A stretch of 57,159 nt of DNA from an uncultured Prevotellaceae bacterium (GTDB lineage: Bacteria; Bacteroidota; Bacteroidia; Bacteroidales; Bacteroidaceae): the NCBI GenBank assembly GCA_947169245.1, contig CAMVPA010000021.1, forward strand, positions 1-57,159, given 5' to 3'. Positions 35,135 through 42,247 of the stretch are shown piece by piece (the stretch's first letter is position 1; each line of letters begins with the position of its first letter). Under the pieces are notes generated by a model. It was not told where the DNA came from. It saw only the letters and a program-made list of their open reading frames with translations, and searched no databases. The position numbers were made by a program, and so were the translations under genes.

Positions 35135-36586
35135 TTATTGTTTTTTGAATTTCTTTCCAATGACGGGGAGGCTCGACAGCGGCAGGTCGCGGCGGACGAT
35201 GAGCGCCAGGAAGGCCACGATGAGCAGGGTGTTGGCGGCGAGCTGCAGCAGGCGGGGCCAGGTGTCGGGTACGAGGAGCATCAGGCCATAGAGCGCAGCG
35301 GTGGCCACGACGTAGACGGCGATGTCCTTCATGGGGTAAGGAATGGGGTTCTTGCGCTGGCCGACGACGTAGCTCAGGAGCATGGCCGTGCCATAGCCGG
35401 CGACGCCACCCCAGGCGCAGGCCCAGTAGCCGTAGCGCGGAATGAACAGGATGTTGACGGCGAAGAGCACCAGGCAGCCGGCGAGCGAGAACCACGCGCC
35501 ATAGATGGTCTTGTCGATGAGCTTATACCAGAATGACAGGTTGAAGTAGACACCCATCATGATTTCGGCGGCCATGACAATAGGTACGACACCCAAGCCC
35601 TCACGGTAGTCTTCACCTATTATAAATTGCAGGACGGGCATCCAGCCGACGACGCAGAGGAAGGCCAGCAACGTAAAGATGAGGAAGTACTTCATGGCCG
35701 AGGCATAGTACTCGGTCTTGTCGGCATCCTTCGACTTGGCAAAGACGATGGGCTCGTAGGCGTAGCGGAAGGCCTGGGTGATCATGGCCATGATCATGGC
35801 TATCTTCACACAGCTGCCGTAGACGCCGAGCTGGACGTTGGCCCCGGCCTCGTCGGGATAGACCAGCGGGAAGAGTATCTTGTCGGCCACCTGATTGAGG
35901 ATGCCGGCGATGCCGAGGATGAGGATGGGCCACGAGTAGGAGAGCATCGACCGCAGCAGCGAGCCGTCGAAGTGCCAACGGACGCGGAAGAGGTCGGGCA
36001 CGAAGAACAGCGTGATGAAGCCGGTGCAGAGCAGGTTGATGAAGAAGACGTAGAAGACCGACGTCTTGCCCAGCCACACGAAGTAAAAGACGTTCAGACC
36101 GATATTCAGCAGGATGAAGAGCATCTTCAGCGAGGCAAAGCGGATGGGCCTCTTCTGGAAGCGCAGGTAGCTGAAGGGAATGGCCTGCAGGGCATCGAGA
36201 GCCACGACGACGGCCATCATCGTCAGGTAGTCGGGGTGGTCGGAGTAGCCGAGGGCGCCGCTGATGGGGCTGATGAAGCCGAAGACGAGCAGCAGGAACA
36301 GGGCCGTCAGGCTGGCGACGACGGTCATGGCCGTCGAGAAGACGGTGTCGGGCTTCGCTTTCTCGTCGTTGGCAAAGCGGAACAGCGTGGTCTCCATGCC
36401 GAAGGTGAGGAGCACGAGGATGAGGGCCGTGTAGGCATAGACATTGGTGCTGATGCCGTAGTCGCCCGACTCCTTGGGCATGTAGTGGGTGTAGAGCGGT
36501 ACGAGCAGGTAGTTCAGGAACCTGCCGACGATGCTTGAGAGGCCGTAAATGGCCGTGTCTTTAGCGAGTGACTTTAAGTTTGGCAT
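35135..36586 (-). CDS. Polysaccharide/oligosaccharide flippase (Wzx/MATE-like)
   Basis: A 483-residue inner-membrane protein with about 12-14 helices. It has the N-terminus typical of polysaccharide export proteins (LAKDTAIYGLSSIVGRFLNYLLVPLYTHYM, then ESGDYGISTNVYAY). It should move lipid-linked glycans across the inner membrane for capsule, LPS or glycoprotein assembly. No glycosyltransferases are adjacent, so its substrate is open. It ends 6 bases before the S46 peptidase gene. The 120-base gap upstream, to the SpmAB-like gene, is filled with nonamer and decamer arrays. Confidence 0.87.
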   Translation of the reverse strand: MPNLKSLAKDTAIYGLSSIVGRFLNYLLVPLYTHYMPKESGDYGISTNVYAYTALILVLLTFGMETTLFRFANDEKAKPDTVFSTAMTVVASLTALFLLLVFGFISPISGALGYSDHPDYLTMMAVVVALDALQAIPFSYLRFQKRPIRFASLKMLFILLNIGLNVFYFVWLGKTSVFYVFFINLLCTGFITLFFVPDLFRVRWHFDGSLLRSMLSYSWPILILGIAGILNQVADKILFPLVYPDEAGANVQLGVYGSCVKIAMIMAMITQAFRYAYEPIVFAKSKDADKTEYYASAMKYFLIFTLLAFLCVVGWMPVLQFIIGEDYREGLGVVPIVMAAEIMMGVYFNLSFWYKLIDKTIYGAWFSLAGCLVLFAVNILFIPRYGYWACAWGGVAGYGTAMLLSYVVGQRKNPIPYPMKDIAVYVVATAALYGLMLLVPDTWPRLLQLAANTLLIVAFLALIVRRDLPLSSLPVIGKKFKKQ

Positions 36587-36607
36587 GGTGGTTATTGTGG
36601 GGTGGGG

Positions 36608-36710
36608 TTTGTAGGTTTTGTAGGTTCGATAGGTTTTGTGGGTTCGGTAGGTTCGGTGGGCGTTTCCCTACCACACCTACTCTCACCTACCCTCACCTAC
36701 TCTCACCTAC
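36608..36710. repeat. Nonamer plus decamer arrays between flippase and SpmAB genes
   Basis: Six 9-base units (TTTGTAGGT, TTTGTAGGT, TCGATAGGT, TTTGTGGGT, TCGGTAGGT, TCGGTGGGC) at 36608-36661, then four 10-base units of the type TCTCACCTAC at 36671-36710. The decamers run into the stop codon of the SpmAB-like gene (36707-36709). Confidence 0.85.
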
Positions 36711-37996
36711 CCAAAGAACATATAGCAGATGGCGATGGCGGCGATGATGCCGGCGAGGTCAGCCAGCAGGCCGCAGGTCACGGCATGGCGGGTGTAGCGG
36801 ATGCCCACGGAGCCGAAGTAGACGGCGAGGATGTAGAAGGTGGTGTCGGTGCTGCCCTGGAAGACGCACGACAGACGACCGACGAAGGAGTCGGCGCCGT
36901 AGGTGGTCATGGCGTCGACCATCATGCCACGGGCTCCGCTGCCCGAGAGGGGCTTCATGAGTGCCGTGGGCAGGGCACCTACCCACTGGCTGTCAAGGCC
37001 GGAAGTCTCGACACCCCACTTGATGCCGTCGACGAGATAGTCCATGGCGCCGGAGGCGCGGAAAACGCCGATTCCAACGAGGATGGCGACGAGGTAGGGG
37101 ATGATGCGGACGGCCGTCGTGAAGCCGTCCTTGGCGCCCTCGATGAAGGCGTCGTAGACGTTCACCTTCTTGCGCATGCCGGCTACGATGAAGCCCACGA
37201 TGATGGTCATCAGCAGGATGTTGGCCACCGAGGTGCTCACGAGGTTCATGGTCTCGTTGTTGAGCTGGCTGAAGCCCCAGATGACGGCTGCCACGAAGAG
37301 GCTGACGCCGCCGAGCGTGAGCAGCAGCGTGCGGTTGAGCAGGTTGATGCGCTGGAAGAGCGACGTGACGATGATGCCCGCCAGTGTCGAGAAGAACGTG
37401 GCCAGCAGTATGGGCATGAAGATGTCGGTGGGCTGGGCGGCTCCCAACTGTGCACGGTAGACGAGGATGCTGATGGGGATGATGGTCAGGCCGCTGGTGT
37501 TGAGCACGAGGAACATGATCATGGGGTTCGATGCCGACTCCTTAAGTCTCAGATAGCTGCTCTCACTGATCTCGCCCGCGTCTCTTTTCACTTTCAACTG
37601 CTCCGTTTTCACTTCTTCCATCTGCTCCATGGCCTTCAGGCCAAGGGGCGTGGCGGCATTGTCGAGGCCGAGCATGTTGGCCGCGATGTTCATGAAGATG
37701 CTGCCCGTGACGGGATGGCCCTTGGGAATGTCGGGGAACAGACGGGTGAAGACCGGCGACAACAGCCGTGCCAGCACGTTGACCACACCGCCCTGTTCGC
37801 CAATCTTCATGATGCCCAGCCAGAGCGACAGAACGCCCGTCAGGCCAAGCGAGATTTCAAATGCAGTCTTCGATGACGAGAACGTGGAGTCCATCATCGC
37901 AGGGAACACCTCGAAGTCGCCGAAGAACACCAGGCGCACCAGTGCGACGGCGAAGGCAATGAGGAAAAAAGCTATCCAAATGTAATTCAGTACCAT
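36707..37996 (-). CDS. SpmA-SpmB-like fused membrane protein (nucleoside recognition domain)
   Basis: A 429-residue membrane protein from ATG 37996; the frame is open further upstream but crosses the promoter. The N-terminal half looks like SpmA (MVLNYIWIAFFLIAFAVALV, SLGLTGVLSLWLGIMKIGEQ, NIAANMLGLDNAATPLGLKAM) and the C-terminal half like SpmB (AFIEGAKDGFTTAVRIIPYLVAILVGIG, STDTTFYILAVYFGSVGI). Both halves carry the Gate/nucleoside-recognition fold. The family was named from Bacillus spore maturation, but Bacteroidetes do not sporulate; the transported molecule is unknown. The -7 box is only 7 bases before the ATG, so the mRNA is probably leaderless. Its stop lies in a decamer array. Confidence 0.88.
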   Translation of the reverse strand: MVLNYIWIAFFLIAFAVALVRLVFFGDFEVFPAMMDSTFSSSKTAFEISLGLTGVLSLWLGIMKIGEQGGVVNVLARLLSPVFTRLFPDIPKGHPVTGSIFMNIAANMLGLDNAATPLGLKAMEQMEEVKTEQLKVKRDAGEISESSYLRLKESASNPMIMFLVLNTSGLTIIPISILVYRAQLGAAQPTDIFMPILLATFFSTLAGIIVTSLFQRINLLNRTLLLTLGGVSLFVAAVIWGFSQLNNETMNLVSTSVANILLMTIIVGFIVAGMRKKVNVYDAFIEGAKDGFTTAVRIIPYLVAILVGIGVFRASGAMDYLVDGIKWGVETSGLDSQWVGALPTALMKPLSGSGARGMMVDAMTTYGADSFVGRLSCVFQGSTDTTFYILAVYFGSVGIRYTRHAVTCGLLADLAGIIAAIAICYMFFG

Positions 37997-38003
37997 AACG
38001 CTG

Positions 38004-38035
38004 CAAAGGTACGAATAAGTGAGCGAAAATGCAAA
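38004..38035 (-). promoter_or_regulatory. Promoter of the SpmAB-like gene
   Basis: Minus-strand TTTG (38032-38035), 20 bases, TACCTTTG (38004-38011). Only 7 bases separate it from the ATG. Confidence 0.75.
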
Positions 38036-38050
38036 AAAATAACTATTTCT

Positions 38051-38081
38051 TTTGCGCTTTCCCCACTTTTTTGTACCTTTA
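38051..38081 (+). promoter_or_regulatory. Promoter of the LruC-type lipoprotein gene
   Basis: TTTG (38051-38054), 19 bases, TACCTTTA (38074-38081); the last base differs from consensus. It overlaps the in-frame upstream extension, which supports ATG 38101 as the start. Confidence 0.65.
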
Positions 38082-38100
38082 CCCGCCAAAACAACTGTTT

Positions 38101-39384
38101 ATGAAAAAGACAAGACAAACGATGCTCGTCCTGGCGGCTGCCGTGATGACCCTCTTCTCGTGCGAGAAGGAGCAGTTCGATCAGAATCTCTATAATGAGT
38201 TAGTGGACTATCAGTTCCTGATAGACAACGTTGACAAGGAGCACGACTGGTGTCTCACACAGAGCGACACCGTCACCATCCTGACCAGCAATTACGACAT
38301 CTATGCCGTGCAGGTGCTCACCTACAATCCGTTCCTCACCGACAACGCGGAGATAGCCGCCGAGGGCGTCTGCTACCAGAACAAGCAGAACACCGGCTAC
38401 GAGGCGACGCTGGCCTACACGCTGCCCGTAGTCCAGGAACAGGCTTACATCGCAGCCAAGCATAGGGACGGCTCGTACATGGGTGTGGTCTACTTCCCCG
38501 TAGGTACCGACACCGTCGACCTGGATATCGAGGTGATGCAGACGACAGGTACCTTCGTGGAACCCACGCAGCAGACCTTCACCTATCTCTTTGAGGAGGG
38601 CTTCCCGCTGCCCGGCGACTTCGACTTCAACGACCTGGTGCTGCGCGTCAGCAAGAGTGCCACCAACCTCTCTTATCAGGTAGACCTGAAGGTGACGGTC
38701 GATGCCGTCGGCGCCGAGCGGTCGTATGCGGCTGCCCTCCACCTGGCGGGCATTAAGTATGACGACGTGGAGAGTGTGGAGATTCTGGAGGGTGAGCCGA
38801 TGGACGTTGGCTACCCGCTGCGCCGTATGACCATTGACAGCGACAAGACGCTGCTCAAGAGCCGCAATGGCGAGGCCGTCATCAACCTCTTCGAGAGTGG
38901 CCACTATGTCATGAACCACCAACTGAACGAGGTCGGCTCGATACAGCTTCTGGACTACAACACCACCAAAGTGGTCAAGGAGGGCACGAGCGACATTGTG
39001 CCCACCGTCAGCCGTACCTACCGTATCAGCTTCAAGAACCGCGACGTGTCGCGCAACCTCACCTTCGACCAGATTGACCCGTTCCTCATTCAGGACTATA
39101 ACGGCGGACTATGGGAGATTCACACCTACCGCTATAAGTTTGACGAGGTGCTCAAGAGCGTCTTCAACGGAAAGACGGAGTTCTACAACAACCATATCAG
39201 CTGGGGCATCGTCATACCGAAAGGCGACTTCCGCTATCCTGTAGAAGGCATGTCGTTAGGCACCTATAACAGCAAGACGGGCGAGACCTTCGGCCCCTAT
39301 ACGCGCTTTGCTGACTGGATGAAGGACCACACGCAGAACCAGGATTGGTACAAGTGGATTGCTTATTCGCAGTTGCTGTATTAA
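38101..39384 (+). CDS. LruC/DUF4842-type lipoprotein
   Basis: A 427-residue lipoprotein: MKKTRQTMLVLAAAVMTLFSC ends in a lipobox Cys, followed by acidic/charged EKEQFDQ. The LruC/DUF4842 signature is present: FEEGFPLPGDFDFNDLVLRVS, then a beta-rich domain and the late HISWGIVIPKGDFRYPVEGMSL. This family is found on the surface of Bacteroidetes; its molecular job is unknown to me. A second DUF4842 lipoprotein lies convergent to it, separated by a two-way terminator. Confidence 0.85.
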   Translation: MKKTRQTMLVLAAAVMTLFSCEKEQFDQNLYNELVDYQFLIDNVDKEHDWCLTQSDTVTILTSNYDIYAVQVLTYNPFLTDNAEIAAEGVCYQNKQNTGYEATLAYTLPVVQEQAYIAAKHRDGSYMGVVYFPVGTDTVDLDIEVMQTTGTFVEPTQQTFTYLFEEGFPLPGDFDFNDLVLRVSKSATNLSYQVDLKVTVDAVGAERSYAAALHLAGIKYDDVESVEILEGEPMDVGYPLRRMTIDSDKTLLKSRNGEAVINLFESGHYVMNHQLNEVGSIQLLDYNTTKVVKEGTSDIVPTVSRTYRISFKNRDVSRNLTFDQIDPFLIQDYNGGLWEIHTYRYKFDEVLKSVFNGKTEFYNNHISWGIVIPKGDFRYPVEGMSLGTYNSKTGETFGPYTRFADWMKDHTQNQDWYKWIAYSQLLY

Positions 39385-39400
39385 AGCCTTCAGCTATTCT

Positions 39401-39428
39401 CTCACCTAACACCCATCACCCATCAAAA
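39401..39428. repeat. Short heptamer tract, 4 units
   Basis: CTCACCT, AACACCC, ATCACCC, ATCAAAA, 16 bases after the stop of the LruC-type gene and just before the terminator. Related in style to the C-rich array at 43344. Confidence 0.5.
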
Positions 39429-39430
39429 TA

Positions 39431-39471
39431 AGAAGCGCCCCTGCTCGCAATGAACAGGGACGCTTCTGTTT
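39431..39471. terminator. Two-way terminator between convergent lipoprotein genes
   Basis: A 13-bp stem with one mismatch (AGAAGCG... with ...CGCTTCT) and an 11-base loop. It is followed by TGTTTT on the plus strand and by TTATTTTG on the minus strand. Confidence 0.85.
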
Positions 39472-39489
39472 TATCGTATGAAATCTAAC

Positions 39490-42048
39490 TTAGTACAATA
39501 GGTCCTCAGTATTTTCCTGTGCCGGATTCTTATACCACTCGGCATAAGCCGGGTCTTCAGGATGCAGGGCGAAGTTGATGAAGTCGGGATAGGCAAGCTT
39601 GATGCACACCCACTCCTTCGGCCAGCGCCAGTCGTAGGGGATGAGGACGCCATGGGGGTCCTTCTCCGTCGACACGTGGACGTCGCGCTCGGGTGACTCT
39701 ATCCAGAAGTCGGCTATGCCCTTGAAGTCCACGGGCTTCTTCACCTGCACCGTCACAAGGTCGGTGATGGTCTGGAACTTGGTGTCGTCGCCGCTGCCGG
39801 TGTTGATGAACATGCCGGGGTTGCCGCCCATGGCCGAGTGTACCTCCTGTCCGCCGAAGATCTTCTCGTTGACCGTGTTGCCGTCGGCATCTTTGAAGGT
39901 GTGCCACACTTTCAGGTTGTAGCTGGCACCGGTGCAGCAGATGGTCACGTCAAGATAATCGGAATTATTCTCGTTCTCCTTCACCTTCAGCACCACGTCG
40001 TTCATGTCGTAGTCGGCCATCCAGGAGTCCTCGAAGGCATAACTGTAGATGGCTGAGGGCGTGCCGGGGTCTTCGTCATGGTTTTCCTCGATTCTGTTGG
40101 CCTCGGTCAGTGTGACTATCCAGTCGCTGTAGTAACCGTCGCAGGCAGCCTCCCACTTCGCCCACTTCTTCAGGTCGCTGGTGATGGGATGATAGCCGTC
40201 GGCAACAAGGTCCTGGAAGAAGGTCAGGTCAAGGCAGGTCACGCCCTTCTGAGTGGTCTTCATCTCGTCCTCGGTAACCTCTCTTATGGTGCCGCCGTAC
40301 ATGTTGGTGTTGTTGCTGTAGAACGCAATCTTCTGGTTATCAGCATCGCCGAGAAGGTAGGTGGGGTTGTAGTACACGATAGAGGTGTCGACAACGGGGG
40401 TGGTACCTTCCTTCACCAGGGTAACCTTCTTGATGGTGAGGGTAACCGGTTCGGTCAAGCCTGTGCCTCCGGAAATGTTAGGTCCTCCATTACCATTATA
40501 AGCCCAATTGACGGTAGCTACCTCTACTTGAGTGGCTCCTTCTGATATTTGTGCACTACCTTCACAGTAAAGTGTTAAAGCAACAGGACTTGGTTCTGCA
40601 AACTCAATCACCAGCTTGTCATACTCAGACCAGTCGCCGGGCTGCTTAAACGTAATGCTGTTATAATACTGGTTGTTGAATGTGCAGACGATGTATCCGT
40701 TCTCATCATAAGCCCAGTCAACATTTTGAACATCTACCATGTTCTCCTGTGCAAAGGTGGCAGTGATGTCTACTTCCTCTCTCGGTGTAGCCTCAGGAAC
40801 TTCTGGAGCCGGGCCGATTGTCATCACCGTCTCGCCGTCCCATGCATACAGGATATTGTTGATGTTGGGCACTGCGCCGAGCTCGGCGTATGAGTCCTGA
40901 ACGATGTTACACTCGGGAAGCAGCTCGTAGTCGAAGCCCATGAACGAACGGTTCCACTTGTCGACGACTGCCTCACCGGGATTGCCGTTGGCGGCAGCCC
41001 ATTCGTCGATAACGGCAGCGCTGACCAGCGCCATCTTGTCGTTATGGTTGGTTGTGGCTTGCACGTTGCTGCCACTTGTCTCATGATAGCCGAAGCAAGA
41101 GGTGTCCCAGACGTTGACCATCAGTGTGATCTGGTCGTTGTGGTAGGTGCCGTTGTTGACGGTGCTGCCATTGTCGAGCACACTGCTTGGAGAGCAAGTA
41201 CCAGCGTTGAAGTCGTTGATATGTGAGCAAGCTTCGCCCACTGTCAGTTGGTTCAGCGTCATGCCTTGATGAGTCTGACCATCGGCGGCAGCGGTAGCCT
41301 CCTTGTTGCCAGTCTCAGGGGCATCGGTGCCGCCGGTGTATACCTGCTGCACAAAGAAGTGACGGAAGTGAGGATCCTCATAGCTCAGGTTGGGATTGGC
41401 CTGGAAGTACAGCTGCACACGGAGCTTCTGACCCGTTGTCAGCGTGTCGGGAACCAACCAGCCGCCAAACTCCTTGTTGGGGTCGGCCCACTCGTTGTGG
41501 TTCATGTTGGCAGCAGCTATCAGATTGCCGTCAGCATCGTAGTACTGATGGGTCGAGGGATAGGTCTCACCAGTATTGTTGGCACGGGTTCTTGCGGTGT
41601 AAGAGCCCTCCATAGGAGTGCCGAAGATGATATCCACCACATCGCCATTGATACTTACTGGTCTGGACCTGCTGTGCTTCTTGCTGTCGACGACAGAGAC
41701 ATACAGCTCTGTCAGGGAGGAGGGTACCGACAAATCCAGCTTGGTGATGGAGGCATCGGTCACCTTCTTCTTAGTGAAGTAGACAGCATCGCTATTCGAG
41801 AAGGGGTTCTTGTCGTAGACAACCACGGTGTATTCATCGTCGTTGTCCAGATTGACAGTAACATTGGCGGTGACCTCTTGAGTCATCTTCCAGTTCTGGT
41901 TCGACGGAATCTCAATGCCCAGAACACTGTTTGCATTGTTCAAGGCATCCTGCTCTGTATAAAGGTAATCGTTGCTACAACCAACAGCAACAAAACACAC
42001 GGCTAACGCGGCCATGCCGTTCAGCAAAAACTTCTTACCCTGCATCAT
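39490..42048 (-). CDS. Large DUF4842 (LruC-type) lipoprotein
   Basis: An 852-residue lipoprotein with MMQGKKFLLNGMAALAVCFVAVGC and the lipobox Cys followed by SNDYLY. The N-terminal 150 residues resemble the opening of related Bacteroidales lipoproteins (EQDALNNANSVLGIEIPSNQNWKMT). The middle holds beta-sandwich regions with a repeated VxxVDWAY/VATVNWAY motif near residues 440-540 that may be carbohydrate-binding (inference). The last 250 residues are the DUF4842 domain: YAFEDSWMADYDMNDVVLKV, ICCTGASYNLKVW and PHGVLIPYDWRWPKEWVC. No consensus promoter is seen in the 37 bases before the tRNA gene, so it may be read through from the tRNA promoter. Confidence 0.82.
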   Translation of the reverse strand: MMQGKKFLLNGMAALAVCFVAVGCSNDYLYTEQDALNNANSVLGIEIPSNQNWKMTQEVTANVTVNLDNDDEYTVVVYDKNPFSNSDAVYFTKKKVTDASITKLDLSVPSSLTELYVSVVDSKKHSRSRPVSINGDVVDIIFGTPMEGSYTARTRANNTGETYPSTHQYYDADGNLIAAANMNHNEWADPNKEFGGWLVPDTLTTGQKLRVQLYFQANPNLSYEDPHFRHFFVQQVYTGGTDAPETGNKEATAAADGQTHQGMTLNQLTVGEACSHINDFNAGTCSPSSVLDNGSTVNNGTYHNDQITLMVNVWDTSCFGYHETSGSNVQATTNHNDKMALVSAAVIDEWAAANGNPGEAVVDKWNRSFMGFDYELLPECNIVQDSYAELGAVPNINNILYAWDGETVMTIGPAPEVPEATPREEVDITATFAQENMVDVQNVDWAYDENGYIVCTFNNQYYNSITFKQPGDWSEYDKLVIEFAEPSPVALTLYCEGSAQISEGATQVEVATVNWAYNGNGGPNISGGTGLTEPVTLTIKKVTLVKEGTTPVVDTSIVYYNPTYLLGDADNQKIAFYSNNTNMYGGTIREVTEDEMKTTQKGVTCLDLTFFQDLVADGYHPITSDLKKWAKWEAACDGYYSDWIVTLTEANRIEENHDEDPGTPSAIYSYAFEDSWMADYDMNDVVLKVKENENNSDYLDVTICCTGASYNLKVWHTFKDADGNTVNEKIFGGQEVHSAMGGNPGMFINTGSGDDTKFQTITDLVTVQVKKPVDFKGIADFWIESPERDVHVSTEKDPHGVLIPYDWRWPKEWVCIKLAYPDFINFALHPEDPAYAEWYKNPAQENTEDLLY

Positions 42049-42084
42049 AACATGTCAACAATTAATAGAGTACTCTGATAATAG

Positions 42085-42158
42085 TGGACCAGCCAGGGCT
42101 TGAACCTGGGACCTCCAGATTATGAGTCTGTTGCTCTAACCAACTGAGCTACAAGTCC
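42085..42158 (-). tRNA. tRNA with CAT anticodon (tRNA-Met type)
   Basis: A 74-base cloverleaf on the minus strand: acceptor GGACTTG, D-arm TAGCTCAGTTGGTTAGAGC, anticodon arm CAGACTCATAATCTG with CAT, T-arm CCAGGTTCAAGCCCTGG. One acceptor pair is a T-T mismatch. CCA is not encoded. A CAT anticodon could also belong to tRNA-Ile2 (lysidine-modified), but the D-arm and anticodon arm resemble elongator tRNA-Met. Confidence 0.9.
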
Positions 42159-42170
42159 GCTTTGTGGGTG

Positions 42171-42202
42171 CAAAGGTACGGTAAAATATTGAAATCTCCA
42201 AA
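42171..42202 (-). promoter_or_regulatory. Promoter of the tRNA gene
   Basis: Minus-strand TTTG (42199-42202), 20 bases, TACCTTTG (42171-42178), ending 12 bases before the tRNA 5' end. Confidence 0.75.
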
Positions 42203-42207
42203 TCTTT

Positions 42208-42239
42208 TTTGGCCAAATAACAAAAAAACCGTAACTTTG
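42208..42239 (+). promoter_or_regulatory. Promoter of the P-type ATPase gene
   Basis: TTTG (42208-42211), 20 bases, TAACTTTG (42232-42239). Only 8 bases separate the -7 box from the ATG at 42248, so the mRNA is probably leaderless. It overlaps back-to-back with the tRNA promoter. Confidence 0.75.
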
Positions 42240-42247
42240 CACCCTGT

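Noticed and set aside
37550..37620. Heptamer array inside the SpmAB-like gene (EVKTEQLKVKRD)
   Set aside because: The DNA has a GTGAAAA-like echo but no consistent 7-base register; probably a normal charged loop.
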